The position numbers were made by a program, and so were the translations under genes. A DNA stretch of 64,000 nucleotides. Origin: Catenulispora sp. EB89. Lineage in GTDB: Bacteria > Actinomycetota > Actinomycetes > Streptomycetales > Catenulisporaceae. Location of the stretch: contig NZ_JBGCCU010000042.1 of NCBI RefSeq assembly GCF_041261445.1, forward strand, positions 1-64,000. The letters are read 5' to 3'. Positions 38,985 to 47,602 of the stretch are shown in pieces (the first letter of the stretch is position 1; each line of letters starts with the position of its first letter). Below the pieces are notes generated by a model. It was not told where the DNA came from. It ran no database searches and was given only the letters and a program-made list of their open reading frames with translations.

Positions 38985-40103
38985 ATGGCCGGCAAGTCCG
39001 ACGACGCCGCCCAGCCCGCCCTCGACCTGCCCGTGCTGCCCCCGGTCGAACCGATGCTGTCCAAGTCCGCGGCCAAGGTCCCCACTGGCGACTACCTCTA
39101 CGAGCCGAAATGGGACGGCTACCGCTGCATCGTCTTCCGCGACGGCGACCACGTCGTCCTCGGCAGCCGCGGCGGCAAGGAGCTGAGCCGGTACTTCCCG
39201 GAGCTGGTCGAGTCGCTGAAAGCGGCGCTGCCGGCCAAGTGCGTCGTGGACGGCGAGATCGTGGTCGTCGTGGACCACCGGCTGGACTTCGACCGGCTCA
39301 GCGACCGCATCCACCCCGCGGCCTCCCGCGTGAAGCTGCTCGCCGAGCGCACCCCGGCCTCCTTCATCGGCTTCGACCTGCTGGCGCTGGGTGACCGCGA
39401 CCTGACCGGCCAGCCGTTCACCGCCCGCCGCTCCGCGCTCCTGGAATCGGTGTCAGAGCACGAACACGTGCACGTCACCCGCGCCACCGACGACCCCAAG
39501 CTGGCCACGACCTGGTTCCAGCGCTTCGAGGGCGCGGGCCTGGACGGCGTGGTCGCCAAGCCGGCGCAGGGTCCTTACACGCCCGGTGAGCGCAGCATGG
39601 TGAAGATCAAGCACGAGCGCACCGCGGACGTGGTCGTCGCCGGCTACCGGCTGCACAAGACCGGCCCGATCGTCGGATCCCTGATGCTCGGGCTGTACGG
39701 CGAGGACGGCGTGCTCAACTACGTCGGCGGATCCAGCGCCTTCACCATGGCGCGCCGCAAGGAGCTGATCGATGAGCTCGCGCCGTACGTGGCGGCCGAG
39801 GGCGAGCCGCATCCGTGGCTCGACGCCGCGGGCGAAGGCGACGGCGACGCCGCGGGCGCCGACGGCGACGACGCGCACCGCCGCCCCGGCACCCTGAACC
39901 GCTGGAACGCGGGCAAGGACGTGTCGTTCATCGCGCTGCGTCCCGAACTGGTCTGCGAGGTGCACTACGACCAGCTGCAGGGCGACCGGTTCCGGCACAA
40001 CGGGCGTTTCGTGCGCTGGCGGCCGGACCGCGACCCGAAGTCGTGCTCGTACGACCAGCTGGACGTGCCGACCGCCTACGACCTCGCGGACGTCTTCGGC
40101 TAG
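38985..40103 (+). CDS. ATP-dependent DNA ligase (LigC-like)
   Basis: A 372-residue ATP-dependent DNA ligase. Motif I YEPKWDGYRCIVF (about 39-51) contains the adenylated Lys. SRGGKELSRYFPEL is motif Ia/III-like, VVDGEIVVV motif III, FIGFDLLAL motif IIIa, GLDGVVAKP motif IV and SMVKIKHERTADVV motif V. The C-terminal OB domain covers about 215-372, with a GEGDGDAAGADGDD acidic insertion (about 284-297). Length and order match mycobacterial LigC rather than full LigD. The pair with the polymerase recalls the Rv3730c/Rv3731 arrangement. Seals nicks, probably in backup end-joining repair. Confidence 0.93.
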   Translation: MAGKSDDAAQPALDLPVLPPVEPMLSKSAAKVPTGDYLYEPKWDGYRCIVFRDGDHVVLGSRGGKELSRYFPELVESLKAALPAKCVVDGEIVVVVDHRLDFDRLSDRIHPAASRVKLLAERTPASFIGFDLLALGDRDLTGQPFTARRSALLESVSEHEHVHVTRATDDPKLATTWFQRFEGAGLDGVVAKPAQGPYTPGERSMVKIKHERTADVVVAGYRLHKTGPIVGSLMLGLYGEDGVLNYVGGSSAFTMARRKELIDELAPYVAAEGEPHPWLDAAGEGDGDAAGADGDDAHRRPGTLNRWNAGKDVSFIALRPELVCEVHYDQLQGDRFRHNGRFVRWRPDRDPKSCSYDQLDVPTAYDLADVFG

Positions 40104-40159
40104 CGCACAGAACAACCTGGAACTCGACGCAGTTCGCAGAACTCTGCGAGCATGGGCCA

Positions 40160-41002
40160 GTGCGCGATGGCCCCCTCCTGCTAGCAGCAAGCGACCTGCA
40201 TGTCGGTCACGAGAAGAACCGTCGTCTGGTGGCGGAGCTGCGGCCCCGCACACCGGGGGACTGGCTGCTCGTCGCCGGCGACGTCGGCGAGTTCTTCGCG
40301 GACATCGAGTGGGCGCTGCGGCTCCTGTCCGAACGCTTCGAGCAGGTGATCTGGGCCCCGGGCAACCACGAGCTGTGGACGCCGAAGCAGGACCCGGTCC
40401 AGGCCCGCGGCCAGCGGCGCTACGACTACCTCGTCGAGATGTGCCGCGGCCTGGGAGTGGCGACCCCGGAGGACCCGTACCTGCGCTGGGAAGGGGAGAA
40501 CGGGCCCCTGACCATCGCCCCGCTGTTCGTGCTCTACGACTACAGCTGGCGTCCGCCGGGAGCGGCGACCCGCGAGGACGCGCTGAAGGAGGCGTACGAA
40601 ACCGGCGTGGTGTGCACGGACGAGTTCCTGCTCGACCCGCACCCCCACACCGACCGCGCCGCCTGGTGCCGCGAACGCGTGACCCTGACCGAGAAGCGGC
40701 TCGCGGAGTGCGACCCGGACGCGCCCCTGGTGCTGGTGAACCACTTCCCGCTGGTGCGCACCCCGACCGACGTGCTCCGGTACCCGGTGTTCGCGCAGTG
40801 GTGCGGCACCGACCTGACAGCGGACTGGCACATCCGCTTCCCGACGGCGGCCGTCGTCTACGGCCACCTGCACATCCCGCGCGAGACGGTCTACGACGGC
40901 GTGCCGTTCTTGGAGGCCTCGTTGGGGTATCCGCGGGAGTGGGGCAAGCGGGGCGGGGATCCGGTGATTTTGAAGGAAGTCTTCCGGTCTGTGGCGAAGT
41001 AG
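40160..41002 (+). CDS. Metallophosphoesterase (calcineurin-like)
   Basis: A 280-residue calcineurin-like phosphoesterase. The dimetal ligand motifs occur in order: LLAASDLHVG (D, H), VAGDVGEFF (D), APGNHELWTP (N, H), VLVNHFPLVR (H) and VVYGHLHIPRE (H-x-H). No signal peptide. Substrate unknown. GTG 40160 was chosen because the preceding in-frame codons belong to the ligase region and homologues begin near MRDGxLLLAxSDLH. It lies 56 bp after the ligase and may be read with it. Confidence 0.87.
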   Translation: MRDGPLLLAASDLHVGHEKNRRLVAELRPRTPGDWLLVAGDVGEFFADIEWALRLLSERFEQVIWAPGNHELWTPKQDPVQARGQRRYDYLVEMCRGLGVATPEDPYLRWEGENGPLTIAPLFVLYDYSWRPPGAATREDALKEAYETGVVCTDEFLLDPHPHTDRAAWCRERVTLTEKRLAECDPDAPLVLVNHFPLVRTPTDVLRYPVFAQWCGTDLTADWHIRFPTAAVVYGHLHIPRETVYDGVPFLEASLGYPREWGKRGGDPVILKEVFRSVAK

Positions 41003-41070
41003 CCGACGTGGACTCGGCCCCCGAACCATACTTGTGTCACACAAGAAGGCCTTTACGGGGAGGGTGTCGC

Positions 41071-41418
41071 GTGCGGATCGACCTGTCGGTACAGGGTGGC
41101 GAGCCGGGCGGGGAACTGGCGGAGCTGGCGGACTGGCTCGCTCAGGAAGACGAGCTCCGCGGCCTGGTCAAGCCGGCGCCGGCGGTCCCCGCCGCCCGGG
41201 AGCTGGGGGTGTCCTCCGACGTGCTGGTGGCCGCCGTCGGCAGCGGCGGCGCGGTCAGCGTGCTGGCCGCGTCCCTGAAGGCGTTCCTTTCCCAGCCGCG
41301 CCGGTCCGACGTCACGATCGTGCTGACCGCTCCGGACGGACGCCGGGTGGAGGTCGACGCCAAGCGGGTCCGCGACGTCGAGGCGCTGGTGCGCCAGGTC
41401 TGCGGCGAGGTGGAATGA
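41071..41418 (+). CDS. Effector-associated constant component EACC1
   Basis: A 115-residue protein matching the EACC1 family described from comparative genomics of biological-conflict systems, a small constant partner encoded beside variable effectors such as caspases. It reads ELAELADWLAQEDELRGLVK, then a GSGGAVSVLAASLKAFLSQP helix and VTIVLTAPDGRRVEVDAKRV. GGGGAGGG 6-7 nt upstream supports GTG 41071. Its stop overlaps the next ATG (ATGA), the normal coupling to the caspase gene. Itself it looks intact, although its effector gene is broken. Confidence 0.82.
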   Translation: MRIDLSVQGGEPGGELAELADWLAQEDELRGLVKPAPAVPAARELGVSSDVLVAAVGSGGAVSVLAASLKAFLSQPRRSDVTIVLTAPDGRRVEVDAKRVRDVEALVRQVCGEVE

Positions 41419-42347
41419 ACGACGTGCGCCGCGTGGACCCGGCTCGCTCCCGGATCGTCCTGGTCGGCGTCGAGTCGTACACCGACGCGCTCATCCCCGA
41501 CGAGCCGGCGATCGCCAACAACGTCGCCGATCTCACCGAGGTGCTGACCGATCCGGCTCTGGGCGCCTTCGACCCCGGGCACCTGCTGGTCGCACCGGAC
41601 GGCGCCGGGGTCGAGGGCGGTGGCGAAGGCGGTGGCCGTGATCGACCGGCCCCGGGCCGCCAGGCTGGTCGACGAAGCCGCGATGATCGCCCGCAAGCTC
41701 AAGGACGAGCTGACGCAGGTCGAGCTCCTGGTCATGATCGCCGAAGCGGCGTCCGCCGGTGATCCCGGCCGGGCCTCGGAGCTGGTCGGGGAGGCCGAGG
41801 CGATCGCCCGCGCCATCCTCGACGAGTCGTCGAAGGGGTGGGCGTTGGCCGCGATCGCCGAAGCGGTGGCCAGGAACGAACCGAACCGGAGCGTGGGCAT
41901 CGCCCGCGGCGTGACCGACGCGCCGGCGAAGATCTCCGCCCTGGTCAAGGTAGCGGCGGTGATCGGCGCCCACCACCCGGGCCGGGCTTCGAAACTGCTC
42001 GGCGAGGCCGCGGCGATCGCCCAGGAGTCGATCGAGGAATCGGCGCACGTGCAGGCGCTGACCACGGTCGCGACGGCAATGGCCGCGAGCGACGCCGAAC
42101 GGGCCTCGACGCTGCTCGGGACCGCCGAGACCATCGCGCGCGCCATCGCCGACCCGTCGGCGAAAGCGTCCGCGCTGGCCGAGGTCGCGCAGGCGGCGGC
42201 CGCGAGCGATCTGGACCGGGCCGAGGCGATCGCCTACTCCATCACCGACCCGCGGCCGCACGCGTGGGGCACGGCATCACCGACAGCTCGGCGAAGGCGT
42301 GGGCGTTGACCGAGATCACCATGGTGCGGCTGCGGTTGAGTTCCTGA
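41415..42347 (+). pseudogene. Broken EACC1-associated caspase with helical-repeat tail
   Basis: The frame from ATG 41415 gives VDPARSRIVLVGVESYTDAL and NNVADLTEVLTDPALGAFD, the start of a caspase-like (C14) domain of the EACC1-associated type. It then becomes meaningless after about 41610. Another frame (41620-42260) encodes at least five ~39-residue alpha-helical repeats (RASELVGEAEAIARAILDES, RASTLLGTAETIARAIADPS), and a third frame ends the array (ITDSSAKAWALTEI, stop 42347). The catalytic His and Cys regions of the caspase are missing. At least one deletion and two frame changes have destroyed a long effector gene. Confidence 0.75.
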
Positions 42348-42496
42348 GCGGGCTGGGTGCCGGATCGCGGATGTCGGATGCCGGCCGGAAACCGCTCGGC
42401 TGTCCCGGCCGGAGCCGATTGCAGGCGGCTTGGATCAGGCCGCCGAGGGCTGTCCTGCTGTCCCGGCCAGCGGGTGCCGAACCCCGGCGCCGCGCC

Positions 42497-43297
42497 TCAC
42501 CCCGCCAAGAACCCGTCGACCACGCCCACCAACCCCGGCGAAGCCAACACGTTGTAGTGCGTCGCGTTCGGCAGCACCGCCAGTCGGTGCCCCGCCGGCC
42601 GCCCCGCGCCGTCCCACCCCGCGTCGTGCAGGCCGCCGCCGAGCAGGGCCCAGAAGTCGGCGATGTGCTGCATCGAGTACATGTCGGCGTCGGCGAACAC
42701 CAGCTGCGTCGGCACCTGGATCGCGCGGATCTCCTCGGAGTAGTCGAAGGGCTGCTTCAGCCAGTCGCCCATCTTGCCGACCAGCTGCCCGAAGTCCTGC
42801 GGGCGCGGCGCGGTGCGCTGGTAGAGGTCCCATATCGGGGTCTGCTTCATGAACTCCGCCGACTGCGGCGACATCTGGCGCTGCTGGGCGCGGACCTCCT
42901 CGAAGAAGCCGTCCTGGCGGAACGGGAACGACACCACGACCAGCCTGTGCACCACGTCCGGGTGCTGGATCGCGCAGCGGAGTGCGGTGCCGGCGCCGAA
43001 GGAGTAGCCCAGCACGTCCGCCCGGCCCAGACCCAGGTGCTTGATCAGGGCGGCCACGTCGTCGCCGAGCGTCTCCACGCGGATCGGGCGGTCCACGTCC
43101 GCGGTGCGCGCGTGGCCCTGCAGGTCGGCGGTGATGACGCGGCGGGTCGCCGACAGCGCCGGGAGGATCGTGGCGAAGTCGTCGGAGCTCTGCAGGCCGC
43201 CGTGCAGCAGCACCAGCGCCGGGTTGTCCTCGGTGACCGGGGCGTCCCCGTGCTCCTGGTAGTACATCGAGATGCCGTTGACGTCGGCGTAGCTCAT
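42497..43297 (-). CDS. Alpha/beta hydrolase
   Basis: A 266-residue alpha/beta-hydrolase. LVLLHGGLQSSDDFATILPA is the oxyanion region, DVLGYSFGAGTAL the nucleophile elbow (Ser in GYSFG), FADADMYSM holds a candidate acid and LPNATHYNVL the catalytic His. Cytoplasmic; substrate unknown. AGGAGAGGG lies about 7 nt upstream of ATG 43297. Divergent from a LysR gene 156 bp away, which probably regulates it. The spacer contains GTGTCTGTCCGG-like short repeats. Confidence 0.88.
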   Translation of the reverse strand: MSYADVNGISMYYQEHGDAPVTEDNPALVLLHGGLQSSDDFATILPALSATRRVITADLQGHARTADVDRPIRVETLGDDVAALIKHLGLGRADVLGYSFGAGTALRCAIQHPDVVHRLVVVSFPFRQDGFFEEVRAQQRQMSPQSAEFMKQTPIWDLYQRTAPRPQDFGQLVGKMGDWLKQPFDYSEEIRAIQVPTQLVFADADMYSMQHIADFWALLGGGLHDAGWDGAGRPAGHRLAVLPNATHYNVLASPGLVGVVDGFLAG

Positions 43298-43440
43298 GAT
43301 CGTGCCCTCTCCTGGTCCGGTGCGGTCCGGTGTCGGTGCGGTCCGGGCCGGTGTCTGTCCGGCGTCTGTCCGGTGTCTTCGCCAGATAGGACGACGCCCG
43401 CCCGGCGAACTCATCGCTGCCGCGCGGATTGTTCTGACGC

Positions 43441-43446
43441 TACCTT
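43441..43446 (+). promoter_or_regulatory. -10 hexamer, leaderless LysR mRNA
   Basis: TACCTT ends 7 nt before ATG 43454. Confidence 0.45.
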
Positions 43447-43453
43447 GATCGCC

Positions 43454-44359
43454 ATGGAACTGCGCCAGCTCGAGTACTTCGTCGCCGTCGCCGAGGAGCT
43501 GCACTTCGGCCGGGCCGCCGACCGGCTGCACATCGGCCAGCCGGCCGTCAGCCAGCAGCTGCGGCGCCTGGAGCGCGAGCTCGGCGCGGAGCTGTTCGAC
43601 CGCTCCCCGCGCCACGTCCGGCTCACGCCGGCCGGCGAAGCGCTCCTGCCGCAGGCCCGCGACGTGCTGGCGGCCGTGGCCCGGGCCCGCGCCGCGGTAG
43701 CCGAGGCGTCCGGCTCCCGCCCCGCGCCGCTGCGTATCGGCACCAGCTCCGGCCTGGGGGAGCGGCTGGAGCTGGTGCTGGACGAGCTGCTGCGGCTGGC
43801 CCCGGACCTGCCGGTCGAGCTGGTGATGGCCGGCCCGACGCCCGAGCGCCTGGACCGGGTCGCCGACGGCAGCCTGGACGCCGCCTTCGTCCGCGGCGCG
43901 GTGCCCGACGAGGGCCGCGGCCTGCGGGTGGTGCCGTTGTGGCGGGACGAGGTGGTCGCCGCGGTGCCGGCCCGGCACCCGATCGCGGACGCCCCGCACG
44001 CGACGTTCGCCGACCTCGCCCCGCTCGGTCTGCGCCTGACCGAGCGCCGCAACAACCCGGCGCTGGTCGACCTCATCGTCGGCGCCTTTCACGCGGCCGG
44101 CTGCGAACCGACGTCGTCGAAGCCTTACACGCGCCTTGGCGACACCCTGGCCGCGATCGGTGCCGACGGCACCAGCTACACCGTCATGTACGCCGCGCGC
44201 GCCGACCAGATCCGCAACCGCCGCGTCGCCTTCCTGCCGTTCGAGCCGCCGGGGCTCGGGCTGATGACGCACCTGGTGGTCAGCCGGTCGCGGCCCACGC
44301 CGCATTTCAGTCTCCTGATGCAGGCCTGCGACACCGCGGCCGACGATCAGGAATCGTGA
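43454..44359 (+). CDS. LysR family transcriptional regulator
   Basis: A 301-residue LysR protein. The HTH begins at residue 1 (MELRQLEYFVAVAEELHFGR; IGQPAVSQQLRRLERELG; LFDRSPRHVRLTPAGE), followed by the effector-binding domain (about 92-295). Divergent from the alpha/beta hydrolase, its likely target. It is close in style to the regulator at 1397, suggesting paralogues. A 4-OT gene follows after 108 bp and might also be controlled. Confidence 0.92.
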   Translation: MELRQLEYFVAVAEELHFGRAADRLHIGQPAVSQQLRRLERELGAELFDRSPRHVRLTPAGEALLPQARDVLAAVARARAAVAEASGSRPAPLRIGTSSGLGERLELVLDELLRLAPDLPVELVMAGPTPERLDRVADGSLDAAFVRGAVPDEGRGLRVVPLWRDEVVAAVPARHPIADAPHATFADLAPLGLRLTERRNNPALVDLIVGAFHAAGCEPTSSKPYTRLGDTLAAIGADGTSYTVMYAARADQIRNRRVAFLPFEPPGLGLMTHLVVSRSRPTPHFSLLMQACDTAADDQES

Positions 44360-44467
44360 TCGCAACCAGTCCCGGTCGCGTCTGGTTCGTGGTCCCGGAC
44401 TGCGGTGAACTTGATCTCGCAAGCGAAGGATCGAGAAAGACCGAGAAGGACCTCGAAGGAGACCACC

Positions 44468-44662
44468 ATGCCGAACATCACCATCCAGCAGATGCCCAAG
44501 ACCGTCGAGCAGAAGCGCGAACTGGCCGCCCGCATCACCGACGTGCTGGTCGACGTCTACAAGGCCCCGGCCGAGACCGTCCACGTCTGGTTCCAGGAGG
44601 TCACCACCGAGGACTACGCCGCCGGCGGCCAGCTGGTCGCCGACAAGCTCGCGAAGAAGTAG
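44468..44662 (+). CDS. 4-oxalocrotonate tautomerase family enzyme
   Basis: A 64-residue small tautomerase. After Met removal the N-terminal Pro-1 (MPNITIQQMP) is the catalytic base. The usual beta-alpha-beta follows: KTVEQKRELAARITDVLVDV, then VHVWFQEVTTEDYAAGG. Hexameric, cytoplasmic, probably in aromatic meta-cleavage or a similar enol-keto step. AAGGAG about 8 nt upstream of ATG 44468 is a good ribosome-binding site. No other aromatic-degradation genes are nearby. Confidence 0.92.
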   Translation: MPNITIQQMPKTVEQKRELAARITDVLVDVYKAPAETVHVWFQEVTTEDYAAGGQLVADKLAKK

Positions 44663-44671
44663 CCCTGCTGC

Positions 44672-44677
44672 TAGAAC
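44672..44677 (+). promoter_or_regulatory. -10 hexamer before M55 gene
   Basis: TAGAAC ends 7 nt before ATG 44685. Confidence 0.4.
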
Positions 44678-44684
44678 GGTCCCT

Positions 44685-45518
44685 ATGCGGATCTACATCA
44701 GCGCGGACATGGAGGGGATCACCGGGCTCGTCGACGCCGACGACGTCCAGCCCGGCGGCCGCGACTACGAGCGCGGGCGGCTGGCGATGACCGAGGACGT
44801 CAACGCCGCCGTCCGCGGCGCGGTCCGGGGCGGCGCCACCGAGATCGTGGTGAACGACGCCCACGGCCCCATGCGCAACCTGATGGTCGACACCCTGCAC
44901 CCCGCCGCCCGCCTGATCCGCGGCAAGCCCAAGACCATGGGCATGATCGAAGGCCTCACCGGCGCCCACGACGCCCTGGTCTGCGTCGGCTACCACGCCC
45001 GCGCCGGCGCCCACGGCGTCCTGAGCCACAGCTTCATGGGCCACGAGATCGAGGACATGTGGCTCGACGAGCGCGCCACCGGCGAGATCGGCCTGGTCCA
45101 CGCCTGCGCCGCGGCCCTGGGCGTCCCGCTCATCGCCCTCACCGGCGACGACGCCGCCTGCGCCGAGGCCACCGACTGGGACGCCGCCGTCGCCACCACC
45201 CCGGTGAAGTACGTCCGAAGCCGCTTCGCCGCCGAACTGCGCCCGCAGAACGAAGCCCGCATCGCCATCGAGGAGAACGTCGCCAGGGCCCTCGTCGAGA
45301 AACGCGCCGGGACCGGAGCACCCGGCGACGCCACCTCGACCCTCGTCGTGCGCTGGCAGTCCTCGGCGGTGGCCGAGACACTGCTCGGCATCCCCGGCGT
45401 GACCGCGGTCGACCCGCGCACGGTGCGGGCCGTCGGCACGCCGCCGGACCTGTTTCGGCAGTTCGGGGTCTGGATGCGCGTCGCCACCGCGCTGACGAAT
45501 CAGCCTCCTTACTGCTGA
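44685..45518 (+). CDS. M55 family D-aminopeptidase (DppA-like)
   Basis: A 277-residue zinc peptidase of family M55, releasing N-terminal D-amino acids. Zinc and active-site motifs: ISADMEGITG (D and E), VVNDAHGPMRN (H), CVGYHARAGA (H), LSHSFMGHEI and an E in ATGEIGLVHA. The length is that of DppA. It may recycle cell-wall D-Ala peptides. ATG 44685 lies 22 bp after the 4-OT stop; its own -10 suggests independent transcription. Confidence 0.9.
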   Translation: MRIYISADMEGITGLVDADDVQPGGRDYERGRLAMTEDVNAAVRGAVRGGATEIVVNDAHGPMRNLMVDTLHPAARLIRGKPKTMGMIEGLTGAHDALVCVGYHARAGAHGVLSHSFMGHEIEDMWLDERATGEIGLVHACAAALGVPLIALTGDDAACAEATDWDAAVATTPVKYVRSRFAAELRPQNEARIAIEENVARALVEKRAGTGAPGDATSTLVVRWQSSAVAETLLGIPGVTAVDPRTVRAVGTPPDLFRQFGVWMRVATALTNQPPYC

Positions 45519-45549
45519 AATCCCGTTGGTCCCGCCCTGCGCGGCCCGG

Positions 45550-45555
45550 AATACT
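45550..45555 (+). promoter_or_regulatory. -10 hexamer, leaderless methyltransferase mRNA
   Basis: AATACT ends 6 nt before ATG 45562. Confidence 0.4.
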
Positions 45556-45561
45556 CCGTTC

Positions 45562-46374
45562 ATGGACGCGACACAGAGCCCTGAGCTGAACCCACACATC
45601 GCCGAGTACTACAGCGAGCGCTACGAAGAAGCCGACCGCCTGTCGGTCAACGCCTTCGGACGCCTGGAACGCGAACGCACCAAGCAACTCCTCTTGCGGG
45701 AGCTGCCACCGGCGCCCGCACGCATCCTGGACGTCGGCGGCGGACCCGGCGTCTACGCGGCCTGGCTGGCGCACCTCGGCTACGACGTCACGCTCATCGA
45801 CCCCGTCGCCCGGCATTGCGAGCAGGCCGCCGAGTACGGCACGTTCACCGTCCAGACCGGCGACGCCCGCGCCCTGCAAGCCCCGGACGCCTCAGCCGAC
45901 GCCGTCCTGCTGCTCGGCCCGCTCTACCACCTCATCGAACCCGACGACCGCGCCCGCGCCCTGCGCGAAGCCGACCGGGTGGTGCGCCCCGGCGGCCTGA
46001 TCGCCGCCGCGTTCATCGGCCGCCAGACGCCGATCCTGGACCTGGCCGCGAAGCGCAAGATCAACGACGACGCCCTCTACGCCCTGCTCGGCACGCTGGA
46101 CCAGCACGGCGTGAACGACCCCGAGAGCGGCTTCACCGTGGCCCACTTCCACAGCGTCGAGCAGATCCGGCAGGACTTCCGGGCCGCCGACCTGGCCGAA
46201 CCCAGGCTCTTCGGCATCGAGGGCCCGCTGTTCCCGCTCATCGCCAGCGGCCTGGTCGAGGACGATCCGGAGGCCTTCGAGGCGGCTCTGCGCGCGGCCC
46301 GGCTCGCCGACGACCATCCGGAACTGCTCGCCGCCGGCGGCCACCTGCTCGCGGTGACGCACCGGGCACTCTGA
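45562..46374 (+). CDS. SAM-dependent class I methyltransferase
   Basis: A 270-residue Rossmann-fold methyltransferase (Methyltransf_11/25 type). Motif I is ARILDVGGGPGVYAAWLA (about 53-70), with VTLIDPV the acidic loop, TVQTGDARAL, and DAVLLLGPLYHLIEPDDRAR as motifs II/III. A helical C-terminal region may bind substrate. No signal. The acceptor is unknown. The -10 hexamer supports ATG 45562, excluding a 12-codon extension. Confidence 0.88.
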   Translation: MDATQSPELNPHIAEYYSERYEEADRLSVNAFGRLERERTKQLLLRELPPAPARILDVGGGPGVYAAWLAHLGYDVTLIDPVARHCEQAAEYGTFTVQTGDARALQAPDASADAVLLLGPLYHLIEPDDRARALREADRVVRPGGLIAAAFIGRQTPILDLAAKRKINDDALYALLGTLDQHGVNDPESGFTVAHFHSVEQIRQDFRAADLAEPRLFGIEGPLFPLIASGLVEDDPEAFEAALRAARLADDHPELLAAGGHLLAVTHRAL

Positions 46375-46490
46375 TCTGCGGCGCACTCTGGCGCACAGAG
46401 CTCCCTGACCAGGAGCAGATCCCGACGAGACCGGTCAGGTCCCCACGAGACAGGTACTACCAGGACCTGTCACCCCGCAGCCCTCAGCCG

Positions 46491-46496
46491 TAGCCT
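46491..46496 (+). promoter_or_regulatory. -10 hexamer before MmyB-like regulator
   Basis: TAGCCT ends 7 nt before ATG 46504; a GGAG lies between, so either leaderless or short-leader initiation is possible. Confidence 0.4.
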
Positions 46497-46503
46497 GGAG
46501 ATC

Positions 46504-47400
46504 ATGGACGGCCGAGACGAGTTCCGTGACTTCCTCACCTCCCGGCGCGCGCGGATCACCCCCGACCAGGCCGGCCTGCCCGCCTACGGCGGCAGCCACC
46601 GGCGGGTCCCGGGCCTGCGGCGCGAGGAGGTGGCGCTGCTGGCCGGGGTAAGCGTCGAGTACTACACCCGGCTGGAGCGCGGCAACGCGCGCGGCGTCTC
46701 GGAGAGCGTGCTGGACAACCTGGCGCGCGCCCTCCAGCTGGACGACGCCGAGCGGGCCCACCTGTTCGACCTGGCGCGTGCCGCCAGTTCCGGCGGCTCG
46801 CAGGTGCGCCGCGCGGCCAAGCAGCAGGTCCGTCCGATCGTGCAGCGCATCTTGGACGGGATGGAGAACTTCCCCGCGCACGTGCGCAACGGCCGCTTCG
46901 AATCGTTGGCGGTCAACCGGATGGGCCGGGCGTTGCTGGCGCCGGTCTACGAGGGGCGCCAGCCGCCGGTGAACGTCGCGAGGTTCGTGTTCCTGGACCC
47001 GCGCGCCGAGGAGTTCTACGGCGACTGGGAGCGGACGGCGAACGACACGGTCGCCGCCCTGCGCTCGGAGGCCGGGCGCAACCCGTATGACAAGGCTCTG
47101 ACAGACCTGATCGGCGAGCTGTCGACGCGCAGCGAGTTCTTCCGGACTCGGTGGGCCGCGCACAACGTGCGGTTCCACAACGCCGGGGTGAAGGTCTTCC
47201 ACCATCCGGTGGTCGGCGAGCTGCGGCTGGCGTACGAGTCGCTGGAGCTGACCGACGGCAGCGGCCTGGCGACGAGCGTCTACAGCGCCGAGCCCGGGAC
47301 GCCGTCGGAGGAGAAGATGGCGCTGTTGGCGAGTTGGGCGGCGACCGTCGAGCAGGAGCAGGGGCAGACATCCCAGCAGGACGCACGTCCGGCGGTCTGA
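46504..47400 (+). CDS. XRE-type regulator with MmyB-like ligand domain
   Basis: A 298-residue regulator. The N-terminal HTH reads FLTSRRARITPDQAGLPAYG, VPGLRREEVALLAGVSVEYY and TRLERGNARGVSESVLDNLA. A MmyB-like sensor domain follows (about 110-285): ILDGMENFPAHVRNGRF, VFLDPRAEEFYGDWERTAND and HHPVVGELRLAYESLEL. The MmyB domain is a PAS-like fold that can bind fatty acids. Typical of actinomycetes, where it controls adjacent oxidoreductases; here the neighbours are a methyltransferase and a secreted protein. Confidence 0.9.
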   Translation: MDGRDEFRDFLTSRRARITPDQAGLPAYGGSHRRVPGLRREEVALLAGVSVEYYTRLERGNARGVSESVLDNLARALQLDDAERAHLFDLARAASSGGSQVRRAAKQQVRPIVQRILDGMENFPAHVRNGRFESLAVNRMGRALLAPVYEGRQPPVNVARFVFLDPRAEEFYGDWERTANDTVAALRSEAGRNPYDKALTDLIGELSTRSEFFRTRWAAHNVRFHNAGVKVFHHPVVGELRLAYESLELTDGSGLATSVYSAEPGTPSEEKMALLASWAATVEQEQGQTSQQDARPAV

Positions 47401-47543
47401 CCTGCTGTGAAGCGGTTCGCGGAGGTTGACCGGATGTAAGGAGCCGCCGGTGCGACGGCATACGAACAGTGGCTGAACTTCGCGGCCGAACCGGACATCG
47501 ATCTTGATCATCGCCCGGCTCGGAGCCCAGGCTGGCGATGCGC

Positions 47544-47560
47544 TGCTACGCGGTGTAGCA
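47544..47560 (+). other. Hairpin in leader of secreted protein gene
   Basis: TGCTAC-GCGGT-GTAGCA forms a short stem 42 bp before ATG 47603. Upstream in the same 202-bp spacer is the palindrome TTCGCGGCCGAA. Possible leader structure; no function known. Confidence 0.3.
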
Positions 47561-47602
47561 GAGCCTCGCTGTCCTGGCTGCAAACCCTCCGGGAGTCCCC
47601 AC

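Noticed and set aside
40152-40190. ATG 40152 as start of the metallophosphoesterase
   Set aside because: It is in a different frame; GTG 40160 is the in-frame start that matches the family N-terminus.
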